Source: Liolophura sinensis (taxonomy: Eukaryota; Mollusca; Polyplacophora; Chitonida; Chitonidae). From it: a stretch of DNA of 64,000 nucleotides. Where the stretch lies: positions 67,363,058 through 67,427,057 of the forward strand of contig NC_088295.1 of assembly GCF_032854445.1 (NCBI RefSeq), written 5' to 3'. The notes under the pieces were generated by a model. It saw only the letters and a program-made list of their open reading frames with translations, was not told where the DNA came from and searched no databases. A program made the translations under genes and the position numbers. Position 1 is the first letter of the stretch, and each line of letters starts with the position of its first letter. Below are positions 9,000 through 19,135 of this stretch, piece after piece.

Positions 9000-11900
9000 A
9001 TGACGTCAACTGACCTCCCTGTTGTGGACTTTTCCATGCTGAATATTGCAAATGTCAGGGCAAGCGAAGCACCGCCGTTAAGGGAGAGTGACAAGCTAAA
9101 ACCATTGGCTGATAACCTAGTCGAGGCTTTAGAAGAATTCGGCTGTTGTTATTTGAAGAATCATGGGATATCTCTTGAGAAGGTAAGCTACAATGGTGAA
9201 TACCTTAGGAGCATGATAAATGGCTGTATGCTGATTTCGTCACTTACCTTTGCTTTCACTGGTAATTTTGTTCTTGTTGGTTGTTATTTTTTATTTGTGG
9301 CCGAGGAGTGACGGTGTTTGTCATGCGGCGATGGAAATAGTTATGGTTATAGACCAGGGTTATAGACTTCGCGACTTACAGTCTCAAAGTACAGATTTAA
9401 AGATTTTTGATCGCTCTGCCTCCCAGTGCCCATCTCGATATATGGAAAAGCCATAGCTGTGAAATATGCATAAAGTCACTAGTTTCTCCGTTACATAGCG
9501 ATAGCTTTCACTGACAGAAGAAAGCATGGCATAGTGTTTATCTTTCTCCAAATCAGAAACCTTCTGATGTAATTGGGCTATATATAGTTTATTTTTCATT
9601 TCTGACGATTACTCTTTGTGGGCAAACTGGCAAGGTATGGGTTGATCCACCACATCCGATGTAACATTACCACTTCTCATGACAACGTTAGTTTTCATTC
9701 AATTCCAGGTGAAAGCAATCGTGACGCCATGGCGTCACAAAAAGATTTAACATTTGTAACCATCGTGTGGGGCATCCGGGTGACCTATTTGCAACAGTAC
9801 TGCTTATGATTAGTGAATTGCGTATTCTTGATTGAAAGTTCGGAAAGGTCTATTACTGACATTGGTCAATTTAATTTGGACCCGAGTTGGGAAAAAGTAT
9901 TCAGTTATATAATCTTCTTATCTACGTGTCTTTTAAAGGCTAAACACTTGTTTGACGTAACAAGAGAAGTTTTCTCTTTGCCCGAAGAAATCAAAAATAA
10001 GTACGCCCAACGAGACAATGCTATTCTTCACGGCTACGTCACAAGGGAAATCGAAAGGTAAAACCCGTGTCATTACTTTTGCAACCAAAACGACCAGTTG
10101 TCTGCCTAGAAGTGTTCAGTATTTGGTAATGTTACGAATGACTTATAAATGAACTGCACTAACATAAACACTAATATCTGCCCGCTTTCCTCCACCATTA
10201 ATGCAGGCCGTACACGTCAAATATTCTTGAGTGCGTCGTAAAAGACTAATCAAAGAAATAAATGTACACATAAATGAAAAAAGAAAGGACACGTTAAGGG
10301 GGCCACCATCTTGGACGTGAACTACGCTCTTATCTTACTGCACGCATAAGAACTATTGCCTTGATGATGATTTAATCTAGCACATTAAAAGTACTGTTGA
10401 CTATTGACATCTAATAATTTGCAGCAACATGTTTTACCTGTTTCTCCTTGAGCAGTTGTGCTGGTTTTCTATTGAGCTTACGTTTCTACCTTTAGGCATA
10501 TATATGGACAGTTAGAATAAAACCCTAAATGATTTAAATAGACAAGTGGCTGGATTTCACCGGCAATACCAGTGACTATTTGTCAAGAATCACTCTCAAA
10601 GTATTTTATTTTATCATAACTGTTTCACACCCTATGTGCAGCAATCGAGGAATAGAGTTCAAACTCTTTTCTCGTTGAAGGTATTAACAGTCCGGCTGTA
10701 TCATGTGACCTGTGAAAAATGTTAGGCAGCCCCTGTAGACATTAATTTACCGATCACTTGTCTCATTGTGATTCAGAGGCACAAATGACACCTATTTCCT
10801 TTAGAAACTTGTCAAGGTCATAGAACTTCAGCTCCTCAATTTTCTCCAGCGTTTGTCTACATGAAATAAATTTTGCAGAACTTTTTTCAGAAGCCAAATC
10901 TTATAGTAAGTTGACCCCGCAATTGTTGCCTATCATTTTTGAGAGGTCACATGATACAGTAGGGCTTGTTTTCCTCGACCAAAAGAGTTCGAACTCGAAA
11001 CCCTATTGTGATTTATCCAATAGCTAATTTTTCTATACCACCACATTCAAGGCAGCCCATCAATGTGAAAAATATGACCCGTCTAAAAGAAGTCTCTCTT
11101 TGAGCAATATATTTTGTTCCTTTTCCTTAATATCTCACTGTTTCTGTATAGATTTGCTCGTGATGCAAAGAGGTAAATTTGCAAGCTTTGCAGCGTAACA
11201 GCAGAACCTGGAGTGTTTTTACACCGCTGGGATCCGACTTTCTTGGTCGGGTGGGGAATGTTACCGGTTACTTTTTGGAGTTGTATGATTGTAAATCTAC
11301 GCCTAACTCTGAGCTGGTTCATACAGATCGCATAGCGGTTAGAGTAGGCAGAGAACCCTCCTCATAAGTCTAAACCTCAGTCGGGTAAAACCGTATACCT
11401 AAAATCGTAAACGGATATAATCGCTGGCAGTTCATTTTCATCTTACCTTGGCTTTCTCTTCGGTCATACATGGAAAGGTCTGCCAGCAACCTACGGATGG
11501 TTGTGGGTTCCACATGTCCCGGGATCACGAAGTCAAAATTTCGTATCACTTTAAAACTTTTATTTCTTACATAACATTGTAAAAATATTGCTTGAAAACG
11601 TAAATTCTGGGTAAATTACTGTCATACAAATTTCCTCTAAATAACGGAGAGGCACATACCATATTTAATGATTGAAATTTTGACTGAAGCCTAAGATCGC
11701 TTCATGATTCCAAGGCCCGGGCTCTGTCCTGTTTCCTCCCACCATAAATCTGGCCGCCATCGTATAAGTGAAATAGTTTTAGTTGCGGTGTAAAACCCCA
11801 GTCAGATAAATAAATAAATGATGAGTTCAATATCAGGACAGTCTTTGAAAAACGTGATCTGAACGGTCAATTAGTTCGACGATAGATGTAATCCATTAAA

Positions 11901-14900
11901 GATTAAATCAAAATTATGTCTGTCATGTAACCACTATTCTTACGCTATATGCTTTAGTTTCACATTTTCTTAGTTATTAAAGATAGGATAATATCTAAAT
12001 ACTTGTTAATTCTGTATGTTTTGCTGACAAGGTCCAAGCAAGTGAACTCTGTGGAAAGGTACGAGACGTTCATGGTGTGTCCTCGACAGGCAGACGATGT
12101 ACGTACCTTCATTGTGTTCAGGCCTATGTTGACATTGAATCTTGCAACCCATGTCATGTAGATATAGACTTTAATATATAGATATAGACTCACCATGGAG
12201 TTACTTTATACATTGTAATAGAAAGCAGGAACTGATTGCTTGTTTGACATTTTAGCTACAAAAGGGTGAGTCAAGCAAATATGTTTGTACTGTTAAAGTA
12301 CATGAGCAGGCTGGAAATCTGTTGTATGTTCTTAAAATACAGTCCTAATTCCTTGGTTTTGTCACTGATACAGCTCTGGGCGGACGAGGTGGCTGAATTC
12401 AAACCCGCAGCTTTGGGCGTGTACTACGAGCTTCAGGAATTGTCCAAACGGGTCTTCGACGTGTTGGGGGTCGGACTCGGTTTGAAGGTTTGTGTGTAAT
12501 CAAACTCCTCGCAACTTTGTGTAAGCGAGTTCCTTTCCAATATTAAAATGATGTTATAAACCGTACAGGCATAATTTCCCCATTTATAATAGAAGTGTGG
12601 TGATCCTTCATATATGCATATTCAACCCAGCTTTTTTCATTAATCCAGTAAATGACCTTGTGATAGATTTTTACGACTTACAGCATATAGAGTAAAACCA
12701 GAACAGCGACGACAGTGTCATAGTTAGCAAATGAGATGAGCCTGTCACGATATATCAATATGCTAAAGTGGATGACAGTATCACGATACTATTTATTGTA
12801 AGATAGGGAAGACAATATCACGATTTGAATACCTTTTTTGTGTTACATGGGTTACAGCTTCTAGTTCTTTAAACATATTTTAAAATAGGTAAGAGAGTAT
12901 CGCGATTCAGTAACAATATTGCGAGGTAAGGAAGAATTATCTCAGTTGTATTACCGCGATATGTTGTAAGACACTGAATGCTGTAATGCAGTTCTGTTTA
13001 TCGAGAAGAGAGACAGTATCGCGCTTATTTTACCGTATTGTAGGATAGTGAAGGCAGTAATACGGTTTTATTTACGCATTGCAATATAGTAGGACATACG
13101 GTTATGTAGTCATATTGTAAAACACGGCAGTAAGTATCACGATGATGTGGTCATATTGTAAAATACAGAAGTCGGTGTCACAATCATGAGGTCATATTAT
13201 AAAATACGTAAGTCAGTATCACGATTGTGTTACTATATGTCACGGCTCATTGTGCCATCGTTTTGAACCTGTGGGTGTTGCTACTGCGTCCTGAACTCCT
13301 TATTAGCTCCCCTTCCAAATTATTTTAAAAAAACGCCAAAACAAAATAGAATTCACCGAGCCCAAATCACATAAACCGACAGTGAATAGTTATCTCCCCT
13401 GGCCTATAAATTTAAAAGTGTTCTTCACAAACAACCACAGGTAACAGGCGTCACATACAGTAAATTACCTTTAAATATTCAACATTGGGAAATAAACATG
13501 TTACTGGGAATGATAATTCGTTAACTTGGAAACGTGCAGTGAAATTACATCACGAGCTGGGAGAATGTCGGTCGGTGCTTGTTTATTGATTAATTAATTA
13601 ATTAATCAGTAGAATACCTTTATGTAATTATTGATGTTTCAGGACCGTGGCTACATCCGGCGTTATCACATGGACGACTTCGGGGAAATAAGAGATGCTC
13701 TATATCACCGGTACCCGGATGACTTTGGTAAGTAGTTGTAAATCAGTAGGCCTACCAGGTTAAATTTAGTAATTAGCTGTAACTTAGAACCAAGATGATC
13801 TTAGAACAGTCGCTGTAAATCAGTATTAGTATTATTTCGTTAATTAGCTATAAGTCAGTACTCGGATAAAAAATTTGATAATTATATGTGAGTCAGAATC
13901 CGGATAAATTTGGTTAGTATTTGGAAGTCACCATCCAGGTAACTTTGTAAAGCAACTGTAAATCAATACCCAGATGATTCTGGTAAGCAGCTGTAACTCG
14001 GATGACTGTGAAAAGCAGCTGTAAGCACTCGGATGACTGTGAATAGTAGCTGTAAGTCAGTACTCGGATGACTGTGATGAGCAGCTGTAGCTCAGTATTC
14101 GGATGACTGAAAACGGCCGTAATAATTTGGGATGACTGCGCGACAGGCCCTAAGTAGCTGTGACCCGAGTGTTTTGGTTAATGGCTGTATTTTGGTACGA
14201 AGCTGTATGTTAGCACTCGAAAACCTTGGTGGGTATATAGCTGTAAGTCAGTTAAGAATAACTGTCAATACAAGGATCATTTGGATAAAAAGGGGCCAAC
14301 GTATAAGTCAGTAACCGGATGATTTTGGTAAGTAGGTGTGTAACAGGGAACGAATAATTTTAATAAGTAGCTGTCAGACAGTACTCAGACATGAACTGTT
14401 ATGGGCCCAGCTCCTACTCCATCGGCAGATACTGAGCAAATGCTGCTGTTGTTGGTATTCTCACACCAGAAAACAGCAGCACTTCTAATCATCTCATTTT
14501 GCATTTACTGTGGTATAGAAGAAAACGGCTAATGATGTGGCTTTCAATCTTTCTCTCTGCAGTGCCTCAGCCCGGACAGGTTCGTTTCCACCCCCATTAT
14601 GATATTGGAACTGTGAACCTCATCTATCAGGACAGTGCAGGCGGACTGGAGGTGACAAAGCTCAACTTTAGTCCCTTTAATAGTGGTTACCACGAAGGAG
14701 ATGATCCTTTGTCCATTTCCACATAACGGCATCATTTCCATATAAGGATATATAGGTCATATCACTTACCAGGTGTAGCTAAAGAAATAGCTTTTCAGAG
14801 TTTTGACCGGTATTTCATAACACTGCAATGCTTGGTTCCATTTTTCAGGAAAGTTCTCTTTAGCTGAAACTCCCAAATGTGTAGCCATAAAATATAAAAC

Positions 14901-15656
14901 TTGTTTAAATTTCTTAATGTCTTAATGTGCATGAATAATTGTGTCTGTGTATATACAGATTAAGAAAGAATCGGGAGAGTGGATGGCTGTACCGTACATC
15001 CCGGGCACAGTGATCATGTTAGTCGGGAAACTCATGCAGAGATGGACCAGCGACAGGCTAAAAGCTCCAGTAAGTCTGCGTCAGTCATTCGGAATTTTTA
15101 TCAGCCTACTATACTAATGGATTGGACTGATAAACGTTTAACGCCGTACTGACGAACTAGATGACGAGGGTCAGGTTTATGAGTGGAAAACATCGGAGGA
15201 GTATAACAAAGATTTGGCAAACCTCTTGACTTAAATCCGCGGCCGAAACAGCGAGATTTGGATTTGATTTCAATATTGTCAGCATTTGCGTTTGTTTTAA
15301 AAATAATTCTAAAATACAAGCCATTCATTCTTGCTTTCAATTCTCCTTGTTGTCACTTACTATGCTGTCATGAAAAAAAGTGGAAAGGCCTACATCTTCG
15401 AAAAAAATTTTTCTGTTTCTTTCAGTTCCATCGGGTTTCTATTCCCGTTGATCTCGCGCCTAGGAGAACTGACAGACAGTCGCTGACGTATTTCCCGGCA
15501 ATGGCGGATGATTTTGAGGTCAGGTGCCTGGACGGCTCGGACAAATACAAACCTGTCACATTTCAAAACTACACGTACAAAATTATTTATGGAGCAAAGC
15601 TTACCGGGGCACTGGACTATCAAATAGATGAGAAAACTGAAGAAACGTGTCCATGA
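9000..15656 (+). CDS. 2-oxoglutarate/Fe(II) oxygenase, complete eight-exon gene (copy C)
   Basis: Eight exons, 9000-9182, 9939-10057, 12032-12098, 12374-12487, 13643-13727, 14563-14651, 14959-15069 and 15426-15656, join in frame to 999 nt, or 332 residues, normal for isopenicillin-N-synthase-like dioxygenases. The N-terminal DIOX_N-type part has ALEEFGCCYLKNHG (ending near residue 57). The catalytic jelly-roll has H201-x-D203 (RFHPHYDIGT), distal H258 (FHRVSIP) and R273-x-S275 for 2-oxoglutarate. The iron triad is thus complete. All introns are GT/AG. The ATG directly follows a CTGCAG acceptor, so a noncoding exon lies upstream. No signal peptide is seen, which suggests a cytosolic enzyme. 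The substrate is unknown; related enzymes oxidise small molecules. Exon 3 is the least certain because its acceptor is weak (GACAAG), but its phases fit both neighbours. AATAAA follows at 15811. Confidence 0.9.
10178..10263 (+). repeat. SINE-A 3' fragment
   Basis: Diverged tail module in intron 2 of copy C: a CCCGCTTTCCTCCACCAT block, then CAAATATTCTTGAGTGCGTC and ACTAATCAAAGAAATAAA. The 5' part is missing. Confidence 0.75.
11427..11815 (+). repeat. SINE-A copy split by an insertion
   Basis: The middle part (11427-11524; GGAAAGGTCTGCCAGCAACC) and the 3' part (11712-11815; GGGCTCTGTCCTGTTTCCTC, then TAAATAAATAAA) are collinear pieces of one SINE-A. They are separated by about 187 bp of unrelated sequence. 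It lies in intron 2 of oxygenase copy C. Confidence 0.75.
11525..11711. mobile_element. MITE-like insertion inside a SINE
   Basis: The inserted segment is bounded by CCCGGG on both sides. Its ends form imperfect inverted repeats: GGGATCACGAAG on the left against CTTCATGATTCC on the right. A related right end occurs at about 6625-6685 (GATCGCTTCATGATCCC). It has no coding capacity. It fits a small nonautonomous DNA transposon; the superfamily cannot be named. Confidence 0.5.
12680..13245. repeat. degenerate CACGAT-containing array
   Basis: Diverged units of very roughly 45-60 bp recur in intron 4 of copy C. They show TATCACGAT or TATCGCG followed by GTCATATTGTAAAATAC-like blocks. The last three units are the most alike (13120-13225). 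Confidence 0.6.
13712..14390. repeat. ~35-bp minisatellite built from the exon 5 splice-donor junction
   Basis: The end of exon 5 and its donor (CCCGGATGACTTTG|GTAAGTAG) are followed by many diverged copies of the same junction. Each has an ACTCGGATGACT-like exon end, a GTAAGTAGCTG-like donor and GTAAGTCAGT. The unit is about 35 bp and the first unit includes the real exon end. Several units keep a GTAAG that could act as a 5' splice site, for example TTTTGGTAAGTAGG near 14330. Confidence 0.8.
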
Positions 15657-15810
15657 GAATGAAATACATAATAATTCAAAATCTGGAAACCTTTGCTACA
15701 TGTACTCACTAATTGAGTTTTTCATTTTTTGAGCAATGGTACATCTTACCATCGTTTCCCTTGTTACCTGGTAATTAGAAAGTTATGTGTAACTCGATCT
15801 ACTTTACAGC

Positions 15811-15816
15811 AATAAA
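15811..15816 (+). promoter_or_regulatory. polyadenylation signal of oxygenase copy C
   Basis: AATAAA lies about 155 nt after the copy C stop codon, the first canonical signal I found downstream. Confidence 0.6.
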
Positions 15817-15989
15817 GCTTAGGTAGTTCTCCATCATATAAATCAATCTTGGCTCTTCCGTTTTAATGGTTAGCACTGTATGGCAACAGAGACATCTTTT
15901 TATGAAGTTAGAATAAGACGTTTTTTCTGTGAACAAGCAAAGCGGTGATATTCGTGATTTTGTTAATTTGAAATGTTTCTTGAAAACTT

Positions 15990-16545
15990 GGGACTAATCA
16001 GACAATTACATCCGGGTTTCCTTAGACAATTACATCTGGGGCTCCTTGGATAATTAGATCTGGGGCTACTTTGACAATTAGGTCCAGGGCTCCTTGGATA
16101 ATTAGATCTGGGGCTACTTTCACAATTAGGTCTGGAGCTGCTTGGACAATTAGATCTGGGGCTACTTTGACAATTAGATCTGGGGCTCCTTGGACAATTA
16201 GATCTGGGGCTCCTTGGGAAATTAGAGCTGGGGCTCTTTATTCAGTTAGATCTGAGTATCCTTGGACAATTACATCTGAGGCTCCTTAAACAATTAGGTC
16301 AGGGGATCCTTGGGCAATTAGGTCTGGGACTTTTTATACAATTAGACCTGGGGCTCCTTGGACAATTAAATCCGGGGTTCCTAATACAGACAGATCAGGT
16401 GATCCTGGGACAATTACATCTGGGGCTCCTTGGACAATTAGACGTGGGGCTCCTTAGACAATTGGATCTGGAGCTCCTTGGACAATTAGATCTGGGTCTC
16501 CTTAGACAATAAGATCTGGAGCGCCTTGGACAATTAGATCTGAAT
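15990..16545. repeat. 24-bp minisatellite, about 23 units
   Basis: The consensus unit is ACAATTAGATCTGGGGCTCC plus TTGG. Units differ by scattered substitutions (TCTACTTTG, TCCTTAGAC variants). Open frames across it exist only because the unit is a multiple of three; no coding function is supported. Confidence 0.92.
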
Positions 16546-17124
16546 TTATATACTCTCCCAATGTCACTGTGGGTAGGGGACAATAAGCAGTGGACGGAAC
16601 TGGTATGGTCGTTTGACTTGTCTTACGTTCATTGAAGACGGGCTCTGCACCCAGAAAACTTACCGCGAAGGAATAACTGCAAAAATTCCACAGTACGGTG
16701 TTGAGAAACAATCAGTCAATCATGGACCGCATTTGGCTGAAATGTGGGCCTACATTATATCTACAACTTTATATACTTTCCAAGTTCTTTGGTGGATTGT
16801 GTGGAACTCTCTGGTACTCGCTGGTTAGGATGCTGCTTTAAGAACTGAATGACATTTAGGAGGTGAAGGGAGTTTCTTCCACCCAACAGGTAGTGGGCCG
16901 TGGGCCTATGAATAAACGTGCTTGTCTTTCAACAGTTAGGACAGACGTGGTGCAGGCTCAAACCCCGCCTTCGACAACGGAATTGTAGAATTCACCTGTC
17001 TAACTTTTGGTCGACAGTAAGCGGTCGACAGTACTCGAAAGAGCGTTTGCGAAATCTCTTTCTTGAATATCACTTGTCTTTCACAACTGTGGTGTGCATG
17101 CCTTCATGTATCTGTATGTAACGC

Positions 17125-17405
17125 GTGGAAAATGTCCGGAATGACTTTTCAAGGTCGGTGGTTAACCCAGGGTACATCGGTTCCCTGCACGTGGAAAATG
17201 TCCGGAATGACTTTTCAAGGTCGGTGGTTAAGCCAGGGTACATCGGTTTCCTGCACGTGGAAAATGTCCGGAATGACTTTTCATGGTCGATGGTTAACCC
17301 AGGGTACATCGGTTCCCTTCACCATTAAAACTGCCATGCACTACCATCGTATAAATGAAAAATTCTTGAATGTGGCGTTAAGCACCAGTGAAAATAAACA
17401 GATAT
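17125..17405 (+). repeat. SINE-A-like element with a triplicated 66-bp block
   Basis: Three near-identical 66-bp units begin GTGGAAAATGTCCGGAATGA (17125-17190, 17191-17256, 17257-17322). The last runs into a diverged SINE-A tail (CCATCGTATAAATGAAAAATTC, AGCACCAGTGAAAATAAACA). The unit aligns loosely with the SINE-A body from GTGGGAAGGTCTGCC to TTTCCTCCCACC. This suggests an internal part of a SINE was amplified. Confidence 0.65.
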
Positions 17406-19135
17406 AAAACCTAGTTCCGTACAATAAGTGAAGCGTTTTTATTTATTAATCAGTGAAATAAATTAACTCTACGCTCACGAAAGTATTCGAACAAAGAACA
17501 TTTGCATGAAAACCAGATGTGTAAGTAAACACCAAAATAGCTTGTCTCCAATCTAACAGAATATGTCCAGAACCTATGACATTGATCACGACTGTGAATT
17601 AGTCGTTTACAGAGCCAAATGACTAGAAACATAAACTGTTGAAACACATCAGTTCTGCCTCTTTGGGCTAAACTAAATGTTTAATTACCTCTGGTGTTTA
17701 TTCACGTGCAAGATAACAGTAGATTGTAAACATTTTCTTGACTTTCACAAGCTACTGTTTCAAGACTACTGAAGACGTCAGCTGTTTACCAGTTTACCGT
17801 GACGATTCTGAAATGTTGTGTTGCTGTATACGCACATTATTCCTGTCTCGTGAGACCAGAAATCTTCTACGGTGACCTCTGGTGTATACGGTCACCATTT
17901 TACCTGGATCGGTGTTGCTCTGATATCGTATATTTCAGAATGAATTACTTCCCATCTTAGTGGCAGTTTAACATGGCCGTTATTTACTTGAGAGTTTCGT
18001 AAGTTTTCTCAGTTGACGACATGTTTACAGTTTCCCTGACCTGAGACAATGAATAATTAACAACGCGAAGCAATCCACATTGCTCTGCCCGCCAAACTGA
18101 CGACAGTCTTTTGGAATTGACGTCAACTGGGCAGAGTGTATAAACTATAAACATTGAGAGACCAGGACAAAGGTTTGTTTTAATTTTCTCCACAGAGTGA
18201 GCCACACATAAACCTGACTTGATCTTCGAAAATGATGGCACTGGTGGTAAAACCACAGTGAAAGATGACATACTTAATTTATTACCTTACGCAGTGTGAA
18301 ACACAAGGTTCGTCAAACAGGGCCCAAAGGTTCAAGATAGACATGTTGTATTTCGTTAAACATCAGTCATACGCGTGTAATACAACGACTGAATTATCGT
18401 AGATCACGAACTTCATTCTGGTTTATAGCTATGTAAAGAAAGGCGTCTTAAAGATAAGAAACCATGGATTTCGTGATCGTACATTTGAGGTTGTGATAAA
18501 CTCTCTGGACGATAACATTTAGTAATAATACGGAAAGCCTAAAGAAAGTTCAACAAAGATCAACGAAAAACTAAATGAGTGGGCACCTATTTTGGAACAT
18601 CAAATTGGAGGTATCTGGGACTTGAAGACATCATTACGTTACCTGTACAGTGTTAAACGTTACCTGCCCTAACACTGTTAGGTGACAGTTTCACTGAAAC
18701 TGTATCGGGGCTCCGTCTACCTGAGCTCGGCATGTGGTCAAATTAAATATGGTCCCGATCAAATTTGGGGAAGTTCAGTCGATGGTAAAGACGAGGACTA
18801 AATTAGCCTTCCATTCCAGTGTTAAGTCTCTAGGGGCAGGAGATTGTTTGTGGACCGCGATAAGGCCGTGGTGTACCCTGGGGAGGTCAACAGGCTGTCC
18901 CATTGCCCTGTTCAACGTGATCGGTAGCGGACCTGATAACTAGCCTAGTATCGACTAGTTGTGTACAGATATTACGTTGTCTGTGTTGTGATTTTGAATT
19001 GCTCAGGTGCTCTCACGTACAAACGCGTTGATTTAAAGCATCATTGACGCCAGCATCACAAAACTTTATATCGGGGATAAGCATATATATTCTCAACGAC
19101 GTCTTTCAACTTGAGTATAGCCTCCCAGGACAATC

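Larger units (their letters stand above)
15817..19135. other. spacer between oxygenase cluster and coiled-coil gene 1
   Basis: No convincing exon. It holds the 24-bp satellite, the SINE-like element with 66-bp repeats and a CRE-like TGACGTCA near 18118. A short inverted repeat GATCACGAA (18402) / TTCGTGATC (18470) is also present. A minus-strand open frame at 17984-18271 has a possible donor at its end, but nothing to splice to was found. Confidence 0.45.

Noticed and set aside
16071-16583. Open frames with TIRSGAPW-type repeats
   Set aside because: They are a product of the 24-bp satellite; no evidence of a gene.
17063-17407. Overlapping frames of 67-114 codons on both strands
   Set aside because: They derive from the triplicated 66-bp block of a SINE-like element.
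17984-18271. 95-codon minus-strand frame with TGACGTCA inside
   Set aside because: Possible first exon, but no partner exons are seen downstream on the minus strand and no known domain is present.
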